Source: Xenorhabdus bovienii
GTDB lineage: Bacteria > Pseudomonadota > Gammaproteobacteria > Enterobacterales > Enterobacteriaceae
Assembly (NCBI RefSeq): GCF_024721015.1
Contig: NZ_JANAIF010000018.1
Span: 1-64,000 of the forward strand
Direction of reading: 5' to 3'
DNA: 64,000 nucleotides
Below are positions 25,080 through 34,694 of the stretch, one piece after another (the first letter of the stretch is position 1; each line of letters opens with the position of its first letter). Under the pieces are notes generated by a model. That model was not told the origin of the DNA, made no database searches, and worked only from the letters and a program-made list of their open reading frames with translations. Both the position numbers and the translations under genes were made by a program.

Positions 25080-27122
25080 TTATCCACTGATACCAGAGCT
25101 TTTCAGCATTGCATCCAGTTTCGGCTCGCGACCACGGAAGCGTACAAACAGCGCCATTGGGTCTTCTGAACCGCCACGGGTCAGGATATTATCGAGGAAA
25201 GACTGCCCGGTTGTGCGATTGAAAATTCCCTCTTCGGCAAAGCGGGAATAAGCGTCCGCAGCCAGAACATCGGCCCACATATAACTGTAATAGCCAGCCG
25301 CATAGCCACCGTTAAAAATATGGCTGAAGGTGTTGGGGAAGCGTCCCCATTCCGGTGATGGCACAACTGCGACCTGTTTTTTCACTGACTGCAAGGTTGG
25401 CAGGATTTGCGCACCTTTTGCCGGGTCATATTCAGCGTGCAGGCGGAAATCAAACAGACCGAATTCCAACTGGCGCAGGATGGCCATCGCTGCCTGATAA
25501 TTCTTGGCGGCCAGCATATTATCCAACATCTCTTTCGGCAGAGGTTCTTTCGTTTCATAGTGGCCGGAGATAAACGCCAGTGCTTCTGGCTCCCAGCACC
25601 AGTTCTCCATAAACTGGCTTGGCATTTCAACGGCATCCCACGGTACACCGTTGATACCCGCAACATCTAACGTTTCAACCTGGGTCAGCATATGGTGCAG
25701 GCCATGACCAAATTCATGGAACAGCGTTGTCACTTCATTGTGAGTAAACAGTGCGGGCTGATCGCCAACCGGCTTATTGAAGTTACAGGTCAGATAAGCG
25801 ACAGGCGTCTGTAATTCGCCGGAAGTATGACGCATTCTGCCGACATAACTGTTCATCCATGCGCCACCCCGCTTATGCTCACGGGCATAGAGATCCAGAT
25901 AGAAACTACCGAGCAATGTCTGTTTTTCATCATACAGTTCAAAGAAACGAACATCAGGATGCCATGTTTCTACATCGCGGCGCTCTTTAGCGGTAATCGC
26001 ATAAATGCGGCGTATAACTTCAAACAGACCTTCAATGGCACGTTGTTCAGGGAAATAAGGGCGAAGTTGCTCATCGCTGATAGAGAAATCATGTTGTTTC
26101 TGCTTTTCACTATAATAGGCCAGATCCCACGCTTCCAGCTCATCGACCCAATAGTGTGATTCGGCAAAATCAGTGAGTTCTTCCAGTTCTCTTTCGCCTT
26201 GACCGTGGGCGCGGTTGGCCAGATCGTTCAGGAAATCGAGTACTTGCTTAGGTGTTTTAGCCATTTTGGTGGCTAGAGAGTTTTCAGCATAGTTTTTGAA
26301 ACCCAGCAATAGTGCGAGCTCATGGCGCAGTGCGAGAATTTCCGTCATGACGGCACTGTTATCCCACTGACCGGCATTTGGCCCTTGCTCAGAAGCGCGG
26401 GTCGTATAGGCGTAATACATTTCCTGGCGCAGTTCACTGTCATCGGCATAGGTCATGACCGGCAGATAGCTTGGCCCATTCAGTGTCAGCAACCAGCCCT
26501 CTAACCCTTTAGCTTCGGCAGCGGCTTTGGCGGCGGCTTTGGCACTGTCAGGCATACCCTCCAGATCGCACTCATCAGTGATCAGCTTGGTCCATCCCAT
26601 CGTGGCATCCAGCAAATTATTGCCGAACTGAGAGCCAAGCTCAGATAAACGGGCGGAAATCTCACCGTAGCGTTTCTGTTTTTCCTTCGGCAGACCAATG
26701 CCAGACAACTCAAAATCACGCAGCGTATTTTCGATAGCTTTACGCTGTGGCTGAGATAGTGCTTTAAAGGCTTCGCTCTCTTTCAGAGCCTTATAAGCCT
26801 GATATAATCCTTCGTGCTGCCCCATCCAAGTTTCGAACTCAGAAATCAGGGGCAGGCTTTGTTCATAGGCTTCGCGAAGTTCTGGGCTATTTTTGACCGC
26901 ATTGAGATGATCAACAGGAGACCACACGCGGGAAAGATGATCTTTCGCTTCAGAAATTGGCTGGCACAGATTATCCCAAGTAAATGTGACATTTCCGGCC
27001 AGAACTTTCTCAATCACTTGACGGTAGTTGGCTAACGTCTCTTTCACGGCTGGCACGACATGTTTTGGCTCAATGGCAGCGAATTTGGGCAATACAGAAG
27101 GAGTCAGTAACGGGTTAGTCAT
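25080..27122 (-). CDS. prlC: oligopeptidase A
   Basis: Encodes 680 residues from the ATG at 27122 (MTNPLLTPSVLPKF), the exact length of E. coli PrlC/OpdA; the frame opens 31 codons earlier without homology. The M3 zinc metallopeptidase motif LFHEFGHGLHHML lies near residue 470, with zinc ligands His, His and the downstream Glu in GVPWDAVEMPSQFMENW. It degrades short peptides, including cleaved signal peptides, in the cytoplasm. It heads the prlC-rsmJ operon and is divergent from selC. Confidence 0.95.
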   Translation of the reverse strand: MTNPLLTPSVLPKFAAIEPKHVVPAVKETLANYRQVIEKVLAGNVTFTWDNLCQPISEAKDHLSRVWSPVDHLNAVKNSPELREAYEQSLPLISEFETWMGQHEGLYQAYKALKESEAFKALSQPQRKAIENTLRDFELSGIGLPKEKQKRYGEISARLSELGSQFGNNLLDATMGWTKLITDECDLEGMPDSAKAAAKAAAEAKGLEGWLLTLNGPSYLPVMTYADDSELRQEMYYAYTTRASEQGPNAGQWDNSAVMTEILALRHELALLLGFKNYAENSLATKMAKTPKQVLDFLNDLANRAHGQGERELEELTDFAESHYWVDELEAWDLAYYSEKQKQHDFSISDEQLRPYFPEQRAIEGLFEVIRRIYAITAKERRDVETWHPDVRFFELYDEKQTLLGSFYLDLYAREHKRGGAWMNSYVGRMRHTSGELQTPVAYLTCNFNKPVGDQPALFTHNEVTTLFHEFGHGLHHMLTQVETLDVAGINGVPWDAVEMPSQFMENWCWEPEALAFISGHYETKEPLPKEMLDNMLAAKNYQAAMAILRQLEFGLFDFRLHAEYDPAKGAQILPTLQSVKKQVAVVPSPEWGRFPNTFSHIFNGGYAAGYYSYMWADVLAADAYSRFAEEGIFNRTTGQSFLDNILTRGGSEDPMALFVRFRGREPKLDAMLKSSGISG

Positions 27123-27309
27123 AGTGAGCGCCTTAGTTGTATGTTTGGGTATATAAACCGCTATATCCCAATGGGTTGTTGTCGATAAGATGGGGATAAG
27201 ATACAGCGAGTTCAATGCTGATGCCGCACTTTTATGCGGATAATCGGGGTCTTTTTATATCAGAGATCTGTGAGATGACGAATGAGTTTAGATGTTTCGT
27301 GGGACGCGC

Positions 27310-27315
27310 TATAAT
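27310..27315 (+). promoter_or_regulatory. probable selC promoter (-10 box)
   Basis: A perfect TATAAT lies 25 bases before the selC gene, followed by a GC-rich start region (CCCTGC). The matching -35 word 17 bases upstream (TTTAGA) is poor. Confidence 0.5.
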
Positions 27316-27340
27316 CCCTGCTCTTCATCGTTTTCCTTAT

Positions 27341-27435
27341 GGAAGATCATCGCCCCCGGTGGGGCGGCTGGGCTTCAAATCCAGATGGAGCCGCCAGCGG
27401 CTCCCGACAGGTTCAACTCCTGTGATCTTCCGCCA
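27341..27435 (+). tRNA. selC: tRNA-Sec (UCA anticodon)
   Basis: The 95-nucleotide gene runs from GGAAGATC to GATCTTCCGCCA, giving an eight-pair acceptor stem. It holds the anticodon loop CTTCAAA with TCA, a long extra arm (GGAGCCGCCAGCGGCTCC) and a T arm with GGTTCAACTCC. Sequence and length match enterobacterial selC closely, and CCA is encoded. It reads UGA as selenocysteine with SelA and SelB. selC is a frequent island insertion site, but no integrase gene follows it here. Confidence 0.97.
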
Positions 27436-28009
27436 CTTTTTGTCTATTACTGTCTTTTTACTTCAGCAAAATAATTCAATTTATTGACAGGGTGTTTTTT
27501 GTATTTCAGTGGAATTTTCTTGTAATCTGAACATAGGAGATTCTCTGTGAAAAAATTACGCTTTGTCATCATGCAGTTGCTGTCACTATATTGAACAACC
27601 TACAGCAAAAATGAACATCGGGTAGGTTAACTACGTTCATTTCTGGGCATTAATATTTGGCCCAATATATTTTTCAACTGCACCAATAAGTATAGTATGC
27701 AGGGGGAAATCATTTATAAAATCCAATATTTTTTAAATTAGTTAAATATAGCTTATTTAAATAGAATATTTTTACATTATTATTTATTTATGCTGTTTTC
27801 TTTATTTTTTATATCGTTAGTGTTTTGATAATTGCCATGAATAGGATGATTTTTGAGTGTAATAAGATCGCTTTATATATTAATTTCTTAAATTTATATT
27901 ATATTATTATTGCCGTTGGCTTGATTGGATAAGGGGAAGGATGAGTTTATCCCCTCCGTCTTTCAAGTTTCTGCTTTGCTGGTTGCAACCTGAAAGACGA
28001 AGGGGATGA
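27436..28009. other. very AT-rich intergenic region after selC
   Basis: The 574 bases after selC are strongly AT-rich, with no gene, integrase or recognisable att repeat. The only structure is a long inverted repeat at 27949-28007. There is no strong terminator after selC. Confidence 0.5.
27949..28007. repeat. REP-like inverted repeat
   Basis: ATCCCCTCCGTCTTTCAAGTT (27949-27969) and the reverse complement of 27987-28007, ATCCCCTTCGTCTTTCAGGTT, differ at two positions; the loop is 17 bases. Sequences like CTTTCAAGTTGCA are abundant intergenic repeats in this bacterial group. It ends three bases from a leftward stop codon and may also stabilise that mRNA end. Confidence 0.65.
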
Positions 28010-28336
28010 CTATATCGGTTTCTGGATTGAGTTATAAACTGTATCAAGTTGGTTAATACGCTGGTGATAACTTTGTAGCAGGCATGTTTTATCGCCTTTG
28101 CACTTCTGGCGTTGCTTCAGCCAAGCCTTTTGGCTGCCATGCATTTCACCCGATATGCCCATAGCAAATAACCCTCGTAGGAAATGATATTTGACGCTCA
28201 TTTCTATATCCAGATCATTAAGCCGATGATCAGTACAGATTGCTTTCTCATCTGGCGCTTTGGCTTTTGCACAATCAAAACTGGCGGCCAGACTAAGGGG
28301 AGACAGAATAAGCAGCATAAGTAATGTATATCTCAT
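28010..28336 (-). CDS. exported LprI-like (DUF1311) protein
   Basis: Encodes 108 residues with an N-terminal signal peptide (MLLILSPLSLAAS, cleavage near residue 17). The mature part fits the lysozyme-inhibitor LprI/DUF1311 family: FDCAKAKAPDEKAICTD, LNDLDIEM, QKAWLKQR..C, and a final Cys pair, giving four conserved cysteines for two disulfides. Members are periplasmic or lipoproteins; some inhibit lysozyme. Its ATG directly follows the stop codon of the upstream gene (TAGATG), so the two are translationally coupled. Confidence 0.75.
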   Translation of the reverse strand: MRYTLLMLLILSPLSLAASFDCAKAKAPDEKAICTDHRLNDLDIEMSVKYHFLRGLFAMGISGEMHGSQKAWLKQRQKCKGDKTCLLQSYHQRINQLDTVYNSIQKPI

Positions 28337-28816
28337 CTACTGCCCTTTTTTAGGAAGGATCACAGGCCCTGGCCCAGTCTGTAATTGCGGTGGCAATGCT
28401 TTTAACAGTTTGAATGACAGCGCTTTGCCTGTTTTAGAGTCCAGTTCGCAGGAGAATCTAATATTTTTCCAGCCAATGCCGTTGCGATACATCCCCGTAC
28501 CTATGAGCCGGGAATCAATCAATCTTATACTGTTTGGTGATTCATCACCGAGAAACACTTTGTCAGCCTCTTTGTGCTTCCGTTGAATAACAGAGAGCGC
28601 TAAAGGCCTACAAATAAACTCGGCTACTTTTTTAGTATCTGACCAGTCTTCTACCTCTTTGGCCGCTGATTTATCTGTCATTTGTTTATCTATTTGCTGT
28701 TGCAGGTATTTTTGTTGGCTTGTAGACAATTGGGACGATGGCGATTGTGCTTGTACGAATGCGGAAAAGAGAAGGCAACCGGTACCAAAATAATTCAAAC
28801 ATTTTAAGTAAGACAT
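28337..28816 (-). CDS. exported hypothetical protein
   Basis: Encodes 159 residues. An N-terminal signal peptide is likely (YFGTGCLLFSAFVQA, cleavage after VQA near residue 23). A Gln/Ser-rich stretch follows, then CRPLALSVI and a DGIGWKNIRFSCELD-like region (RNGIGWKNIRFSCELD) and a Pro/Gly-rich end. Two cysteines may form a disulfide. It is the first gene of a two-gene unit with the LprI-like protein. The family is not recognised; a joint periplasmic job, perhaps defence against host lysozyme, is only a guess. Confidence 0.55.
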   Translation of the reverse strand: MSYLKCLNYFGTGCLLFSAFVQAQSPSSQLSTSQQKYLQQQIDKQMTDKSAAKEVEDWSDTKKVAEFICRPLALSVIQRKHKEADKVFLGDESPNSIRLIDSRLIGTGMYRNGIGWKNIRFSCELDSKTGKALSFKLLKALPPQLQTGPGPVILPKKGQ

Positions 28817-28976
28817 AGCATATTACCTCCCAGTTTGAGATTGAAAAAGTATGGCACAGGTTTTGTGGCCGTGCCATTCCCTGGGTTTTTTCCAGAGAAT
28901 TCTCATGCGTGTAATTAATTAAATATTAACAGAGAATTTTGGTCAATATTGCAATGAATAATGATGTGAATTTACC

Positions 28977-28997
28977 TCGTCCTATTCGGACGAGGTT
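28977..28997. terminator. hairpin between treC and the exported pair
   Basis: CCTCGTCC and GGACGAGG flank a five-base loop. The T-rich tail (TTTTATTTTTA) is on the plus strand, although no rightward gene is seen upstream; on the minus strand, downstream of treC, the tail is only TAAATTC. It may still end treC transcription or stop read-through from an unseen rightward transcript. Confidence 0.5.
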
Positions 28998-29031
28998 TTA
29001 TTTTTAGTCGATTAATAATGAATAAATAAAA

Positions 29032-30696
29032 TTATTGAGCAGCAATCAAGTATATTGACTCATAAGGTTTAATGGATATCTCTTTTTCCATTGAGGAAGG
29101 CGATGGATAATTACTTATTAATACCTGCCATTCTTTATCTGTGAGAGAAGATTCTGGAGACCATCGCTGGTTTTCATCACTTAAATTCGCGATAACTAAC
29201 ATGACCTGATTCTGCCAGCGACGCAGATAACACCAAAGCGAAGGATGGTCGGGTAACAGATCCAGATAATCACCGTAGGTCAGTATGGGTTGTTGTTTCC
29301 GCAACTTAATCAATTCGTGGTAGCAATAGAAGACGGAATCTTTATCCTGCAATGCAGCTTCGGCATTGAGCTCTGGATAATTATCGCAAGGTGCTATCCA
29401 CGGCGTGCCAGAGGTAAAGCCGGCACTGGCTGAACCATCCCACTGCATTGGCGTCCGGCCGTTATCGCGGGATTTCTGCGCCAGAATTGCCAGTATCTCC
29501 TCTGGTGCCATGTTTTGCTCAATGCGTTCCTGATACATATTCAGGCTTTCAATATCCCGATACTCTTCGATACGCTCAAAGTGGGGATTCGTCATACCCA
29601 GCTCTTCGCCTTGATAGATATACGGCGTACCCTGCATACCGTGCAGCACCATTGCCAGCATTTTGGCTGACGTCCTGTGGTGTTGGTGTTCATCCCCAAA
29701 TCGGGAAACTATGCGAGGCTGATCATGATTGCACCAGAAAAGCGCGTTCCATGCCTTTTGATGCATACCCTGTTGCCAGGTTGAGAAAATCTTTTTCAAG
29801 GCAATATAGTCAGGCTTGGCGAGTGTCCATTTTTCACCATTAGGATAATCGACTTTCAAATGATGAAAATTAAACGTCATGGACAGCGCACTGCTATCCA
29901 AAGCGCTGTAACGGAGGCAGTGCTCAAGCGCTGTGGAAGACATCTCACCTACGGTCATCAAGCCCTTGGGCTGGAACACATCACGGCTCATTTCTTGTAG
30001 AAATTCATGAATACGCGGGCCATCGGTATAGAAACGGCGGCCATCTCCGTGATCGTCACTCGGATAATCCTGCTGTTTTGAGACGAGATTAACCACATCC
30101 AGCCGCAAGCCATCAACACCACGGTCTGCCCAGAACTCACAGATTTTTTTCAGCTCGGCGCGGACGGGTTCATGTTCCCAGTTCAAATCAGCCTGTTTTA
30201 CCGCAAACAGATGGAGGTAATATTGCTGGCTTTCAGCATGCCACTGCCACGCATTCCCGCCAAACTTGGATTTCCAGTTATTGGGCAGGGAATCGCTGGA
30301 GCCTTCGCGCCAGATATAAAACTGGCGATAAGGGCTATTGATATCCTGTGCAGCCTGAAACCACGGATGTTCGGTTGAAGTGTGGTTAAAGACCATATCC
30401 AAAATAATGCGGATGCCACGGCGATGGGCATTTTCCACTAAATTGTCAAAGTCTTCCATTGAGCCATAATCGGGATTAATGGCGCAGTAATCGGCAACAT
30501 CATAGCCATTATCAACTTGTGGAGACGGATAAAACGGCGTGATCCAGATAGCCTCAACACCGAGGTGCTGTAGATAATCCAGCCGTTGGGTGATCCCATT
30601 GATATCACCTGTACCGCTTCCGGTACTGTCCTGAAAACTTTTCGGATAAATCTGGTAGATAACGCTATCTAACCACCAAGGTTGCTGTTCAGTCAT
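29032..30696 (-). CDS. treC: trehalose-6-phosphate hydrolase
   Basis: Encodes 554 residues, a GH13 alpha-amylase-fold enzyme of normal TreC length. Marks include VIYQIYPKSFQDS near residue 12, DMVFNHTS near 98, GLRLDVVNLVSK near 196 with the nucleophile Asp, TVGEMSS near 250 with the acid Glu, and NHDQPR near 323 with the third acidic residue. It splits trehalose 6-phosphate into glucose and glucose 6-phosphate in the cytoplasm. It follows treB by 18 bases and is cotranscribed. Trehalose is the main sugar of insect blood, which fits an insect-associated host range. Confidence 0.95.
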   Translation of the reverse strand: MTEQQPWWLDSVIYQIYPKSFQDSTGSGTGDINGITQRLDYLQHLGVEAIWITPFYPSPQVDNGYDVADYCAINPDYGSMEDFDNLVENAHRRGIRIILDMVFNHTSTEHPWFQAAQDINSPYRQFYIWREGSSDSLPNNWKSKFGGNAWQWHAESQQYYLHLFAVKQADLNWEHEPVRAELKKICEFWADRGVDGLRLDVVNLVSKQQDYPSDDHGDGRRFYTDGPRIHEFLQEMSRDVFQPKGLMTVGEMSSTALEHCLRYSALDSSALSMTFNFHHLKVDYPNGEKWTLAKPDYIALKKIFSTWQQGMHQKAWNALFWCNHDQPRIVSRFGDEHQHHRTSAKMLAMVLHGMQGTPYIYQGEELGMTNPHFERIEEYRDIESLNMYQERIEQNMAPEEILAILAQKSRDNGRTPMQWDGSASAGFTSGTPWIAPCDNYPELNAEAALQDKDSVFYCYHELIKLRKQQPILTYGDYLDLLPDHPSLWCYLRRWQNQVMLVIANLSDENQRWSPESSLTDKEWQVLISNYPSPSSMEKEISIKPYESIYLIAAQ

Positions 30697-30714
30697 AAAA
30701 ATATCTCTAAGGAA

Positions 30715-32124
30715 TTAATGCGTTAGCTCATTTCTGCGATAGACCAGTACGGTAAGCAGCATAGGCACGACAATGGCGATGATCATGGCAATAAGGTAGA
30801 CCATCCAGAACTGCGGCTTGATAGAGAGAATACCTGGGATCCCACCAACACCAATGCCATTAGCCGTCACATGATTAAGGCCACATACCAGCCCGGCCAG
30901 ACCCGCTCCAATCATCGCGCAGAACATCGGGTAATGGTATTTCAGGTTGATACCATACATGGCGGGTTCGGTAACGCCGAGATAGGCTGAAATGGCTGCC
31001 GGAATCGAAACCTCGCGTTCTTTCTGCTTTTTGCTTGCCCAGATAATGCCGGCAACGGCAGAGCCTTGGGCGATATTGGATAACGCAATGATAGGCCAGA
31101 TGGGGGTTCCGCCCGTGCTCTGGATCATTTGCAGATCGATTGCCAATGTGGTTTGGTGTACGCCCGTAATAACCAGAGGTGCGTAGAAAAAGCCGAACAG
31201 GGCAGCACCGATAGGCGCGAAACTTCCGGTCATCAGGCCCTTGACGACCCAAGCGACCCCATCACCGATTGCGCGCCCCATCGGGCCGATTAGCGTATGG
31301 GCAAGGAAGACCGCCAGCAGTAGAGAAACAACGGGGACAATTACCAGATAAAGATAATCCGGCACCCATTTTTTCAGCCGAGTTTCAATCCATCCCAACG
31401 TTAAACCCGCCAATAGAGAAGGAATGACTTGCGCCTGATAGCCGACTTTGGAAATGGCAAACCAGCCGAAATCCCAGACTTCCGGTGTTTGCTGCCCAAG
31501 CAGGTAAGCATTCATCAACTGTGGTGAAACCAGCGTAATGCCCAAAACAATACCTAATACTGGGGTTCCGCCCATTTTTTTAACGGCAGACCAGCAGATA
31601 CCTACAGGGAGGTAGAAGAATATGGCTTCACCGATCAACCAGAGAAAACCATGGATGGTTTGCCAGATAGGATATAGCTGGGCGAGTGTTTTGCCTTCAC
31701 TGAAAGGGATATCCCCAATGATGTTACGGAAGCCTAATATTAACCCACCGCTGATTAAGGCTGGCAGCAGAGGGAAAAAGATCTCAGCAAAATGTGAAAT
31801 TGCATTTTCATACCATTTCATATTTTGTCGGGCTGCCTGTTTAACTTCTTCTTTATTAACGGATTGTTTCCCCGTATTTTCAAGCAGAGCTTTATAATAA
31901 ATGTCTACATTGGTTCCAATAACCACCTGAAATTGCCCGGCATTGGTAAAACACCCTTTTACCATGGATAGCTCTTCGATGGCCTTGGCATCGGCATTTT
32001 CTGGTGAATGGAGAACGAATCTGAGGCGGGTAATACAATGGCTGACAGAAGCAATATTCTCTTTTCCACCAATCAAAGTAATAAGTTTTTCAAGATCCTT
32101 CTGATTTACTTGATTTTTCTTCAT
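30715..32124 (-). CDS. treB: PTS trehalose transporter, EIIBC
   Basis: Encodes 469 residues. Residues 1-85 are the EIIB domain with the phosphorylated Cys30 in SVSHCITRLRF. The EIIC domain from about residue 105 has eight to ten membrane segments and the GITEP-like loop (YLGVTEPAMYGIN near 388). There is no EIIA domain; as in E. coli, EIIA-Glc (Crr) should supply it. Trehalose is phosphorylated as it enters and passes to TreC. The repressor gene treR, usually just upstream, is not found here. Confidence 0.95.
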   Translation of the reverse strand: MKKNQVNQKDLEKLITLIGGKENIASVSHCITRLRFVLHSPENADAKAIEELSMVKGCFTNAGQFQVVIGTNVDIYYKALLENTGKQSVNKEEVKQAARQNMKWYENAISHFAEIFFPLLPALISGGLILGFRNIIGDIPFSEGKTLAQLYPIWQTIHGFLWLIGEAIFFYLPVGICWSAVKKMGGTPVLGIVLGITLVSPQLMNAYLLGQQTPEVWDFGWFAISKVGYQAQVIPSLLAGLTLGWIETRLKKWVPDYLYLVIVPVVSLLLAVFLAHTLIGPMGRAIGDGVAWVVKGLMTGSFAPIGAALFGFFYAPLVITGVHQTTLAIDLQMIQSTGGTPIWPIIALSNIAQGSAVAGIIWASKKQKEREVSIPAAISAYLGVTEPAMYGINLKYHYPMFCAMIGAGLAGLVCGLNHVTANGIGVGGIPGILSIKPQFWMVYLIAMIIAIVVPMLLTVLVYRRNELTH

Positions 32125-33061
32125 GCCTTTCTCCTTAGTATGGCAGGAGTAATAAGTAACTGAGTTTTGCTATTAACAGAATGATTACTCTCGTGATGAG
32201 ATAATTCAAAGACTGAAGTAATGGCTGATTTATCCTAGTCAGATTTCAGGTTTTTGAATATGAAAAGATGTTTTGTTTGAGTTTTGGATCACATTTTATT
32301 CTATTGGTTTGAAACTAAAAGGCTTTTTATATTTGTTTTATTGATTATTTAATGGAATCTAATTTCTTTAGTAACTAATAGATTTTGGATATGAGTTTTG
32401 TTGGTTTGTTGTGTGTTTTCAACCAATGAAGGGGGAAGATAAAAGAAAAAAGACAATTATCTAATCAAATAGAGGTAATTCTGGTGTTTTTTGATTAGCT
32501 GATTCAGGATAACGATATTTTCGTTAATACTTTATAAGTAAGAGATATGGATAAGTGTGTTTTCAGTAGTCATATCTATAATTTCAACTAATATTCATAC
32601 TACTACTGACAATAACGGTGTCACAGCAGTCAGCGGTATCACCCGCTCTGAGCTTAACCATTTTCTTAAATATCAAATGGTAACATAAACTAACTTTCAG
32701 GATATCGCCTTTATGGAATTTCTTCCTAGCTATGATGAATTTCTGATATTGATAAATATGACGGCAAAATTGGAAGATAATATCAATTTTTTTATATTAA
32801 TATTTACCAAAATAGAAATGACTTACATTAATAAGTTAATTTATATTAGAATCAAGAATAACAAAATATAACGTTTTATTTACAATTAATTACAATCGAA
32901 ATCAGAATAGAGACTATAATTATTAATGTCAGATTTATTTCATCGTATGTCAATTATTACCATTTAAATTGTTGGGAAATAGGAAATCTGTAATTAGTTA
33001 ATTAAATTTAGCTTAATTGCTTATGTCATTAATAATAAAATAAAAATTAAAGGATAAGACT
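32125..33061. other. long AT-rich intergenic region with a decayed frame
   Basis: The 937 bases between the divergent treB and the pseudo-metallopeptidase gene hold both promoters. About 32560-32830 look like remnant coding sequence (see the separate entry). No treR, tRNA or clear operator was seen. Confidence 0.5.
32560..32830 (+). pseudogene. decayed gene fragment of unknown family
   Basis: One forward frame reads TTTDNNGVTAVSGITRSELN and LKYQMVT, then a TAA stop near 32690, and continues in frame as FQDIAFMEFLPSYDEFLILI. The amino acid make-up looks protein-like on both sides of the stop, unlike the surrounding AT-rich DNA. There is no start codon with a ribosome binding site. I do not recognise the family. 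Confidence 0.3.
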
Positions 33062-34108
33062 ATGAACAGCACAAATGAAATAAATATATCATTTCCACAT
33101 AAAAAAACATTAGAGGCCATCCTGTTTTTATCTGCTTTTTTATTATTTTCATTTACTCAACCTGTCTATTCTATAGAAATGCAAGCTGCCCCAAAAGACT
33201 CTCAGCCACAATTGTTCAGGAGAAGACCAAAAATTAAAATTCTATTTGCATTCTCTATAGAAGCCGCTGAAAAGCTTGGATATGTGTATGGTAGTGAGCT
33301 GAAAGATAAGAAAGCAATAGAGCAAATGAATGAGGTTGCAGATTTAATGATATCAGTTGGCAACCGATCATTCAGAAATTCCTATATACATTTTGAACTG
33401 GGAAGAACAAAGGTTATTGCATCTTATATCTCTGAAAAGAATCTTATGACCCATGAACATTATCTGGATTTTAATATGACTGGTATGTTAAAGCAGCTTC
33501 CTGGTACCCGGAATAAAAACGACAAAAAAATTATTTATAGGTTTAAAGAATTTTATTTACTCGAACAATCTCGTATTGCTCTGAAAGCAGATGTGGTTGT
33601 ATTGATCATAACTGCAAAATATCATTTCAATAAAAATGAGTGTGGAAGCTCATTTGATGGCAAAAAGGGAATTAATAGAGATACTGCGTATATGGTGGTC
33701 AGACTCCCTTGTATGATCAACAAGGAAAACCTCGATTTCAACTATCACTTAGGGCATTTGATAGGTGCAAGCGATAGCGTGAATAGTGGTGGTCTTAGTA
33801 AAGAAGATGAATTTTTTTATGGGCATGGTTACATACAAAATAAGCACAAACCTTATTGGCGAACCATTATGACTCGAGCTGAGGACTGCCCAAGTTGTAC
33901 TGTGATTAATTATTGGTCAAACCCTCTGGCTGAAGTTAATGAGATACCTACGGGAATATACAGAACTAATAATAATGCGTTGCTATGGAGAGTGCATGGT
34001 CGCAAACTCGTAAGAGTCTATGAGGAGTTTTATAAAAATAAGGGGAAATCGCCAGTTCTATTACTGCAGCGCCCAGTTAAAAACGATTATATATCTACTC
34101 AAAATTAG
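33062..34108 (+). CDS. exported reprolysin-like protein with a lost zinc motif
   Basis: Encodes 348 residues; the ATG follows AAAGGA. A signal peptide ends near residue 38 (LFLSAFLLFSFTQPVYS). The mature part resembles bacterial reprolysin-like metallopeptidases: after the zinc site comes the Met-turn region YWRTIMTRAEDCPSCTVINYWSNP and then EIPTGIYRTN (the first is quoted in part, WRTIMTRAEDC). At residues 228-238, where HELGHLxGAxH is expected, it has YHLGHLIGASD, so two of three zinc-binding His and the catalytic Glu are missing. It is thus probably a non-catalytic exported binding protein. Two small paralogous genes follow. Family placement is by memory. Confidence 0.6.
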   Translation: MNSTNEINISFPHKKTLEAILFLSAFLLFSFTQPVYSIEMQAAPKDSQPQLFRRRPKIKILFAFSIEAAEKLGYVYGSELKDKKAIEQMNEVADLMISVGNRSFRNSYIHFELGRTKVIASYISEKNLMTHEHYLDFNMTGMLKQLPGTRNKNDKKIIYRFKEFYLLEQSRIALKADVVVLIITAKYHFNKNECGSSFDGKKGINRDTAYMVVRLPCMINKENLDFNYHLGHLIGASDSVNSGGLSKEDEFFYGHGYIQNKHKPYWRTIMTRAEDCPSCTVINYWSNPLAEVNEIPTGIYRTNNNALLWRVHGRKLVRVYEEFYKNKGKSPVLLLQRPVKNDYISTQN

Positions 34109-34218
34109 ATTATTCATATTATATTTTAAGATTAATGAAGACGTCATACGACGAATGATGAGTGTAAATTGATTCTATATTTTGTTTTTATTGAAATATT
34201 ATTTTAAGGAATAATGAT

Positions 34219-34533
34219 ATGAGTAACAATAATGAAAAAACAGAATTAGTGAATAAAGACAAGGGCATATACTCAAAAGTTATTTCAATAGATGTCGGTG
34301 ATATTAATGGAGGTGGAGGTGCGGATATTAACCCTATAATTTGCGTTAAAAATATTAACAATGATGTGATTGATTATTATAAACTAGCATTTCCTGAAGA
34401 AGAGATAAATGGAGCCGCAACATACTCAGTAATATTGGCAGCTTTTTCCTATGACATGCCAATAATATTGAAATTCATTGGGTCTGATCGCATTGCCGGT
34501 GTTATTATCGATACCGATATCGGTGATAAATAA
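34219..34533 (+). CDS. small hypothetical protein, paralogue of the next gene
   Basis: Encodes 104 residues from an ATG with AAGGAAT upstream. It has a polar N-terminus, a Gly-rich turn (INGGGGADI near residue 33), then alternating hydrophobic strands with a helix-like NGAATYSVILAAFSYDMPIILKFIGSD near residues 62-90 (quoted in part, TYSVILAAF). This helix-strand ending, a helix packed before two final strands, recalls small AB5-type B subunits, but that is a loose impression. There is no signal peptide. Its leader and N-terminus resemble those of the gene at 34695, so the pair arose by duplication. Function unknown. Confidence 0.5.
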   Translation: MSNNNEKTELVNKDKGIYSKVISIDVGDINGGGGADINPIICVKNINNDVIDYYKLAFPEEEINGAATYSVILAAFSYDMPIILKFIGSDRIAGVIIDTDIGDK

Positions 34534-34694
34534 GGTCAGTAGTAAATGGAATAAAGAAATATTTACATGATAAGAAACCAATTTTTATAAAAAACAAAAT
34601 TAAATTTACTTAAAAATATTTAATTTATGACTAGGTGATTTCTGAATTCTGTTTGTTTTTTGATTTATAAATAATTATTTTGAGGAATAATACC

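Noticed and set aside
25407..27035. Several plus-strand frames of 60-110 codons opposite prlC
   Set aside because: They lie fully inside the conserved prlC gene, lack ribosome binding sites and show no motifs.
27436..28009. Possible genomic island at the 3' end of selC
   Set aside because: No integrase gene, no repeat of the tRNA end and no island cargo are seen after selC.
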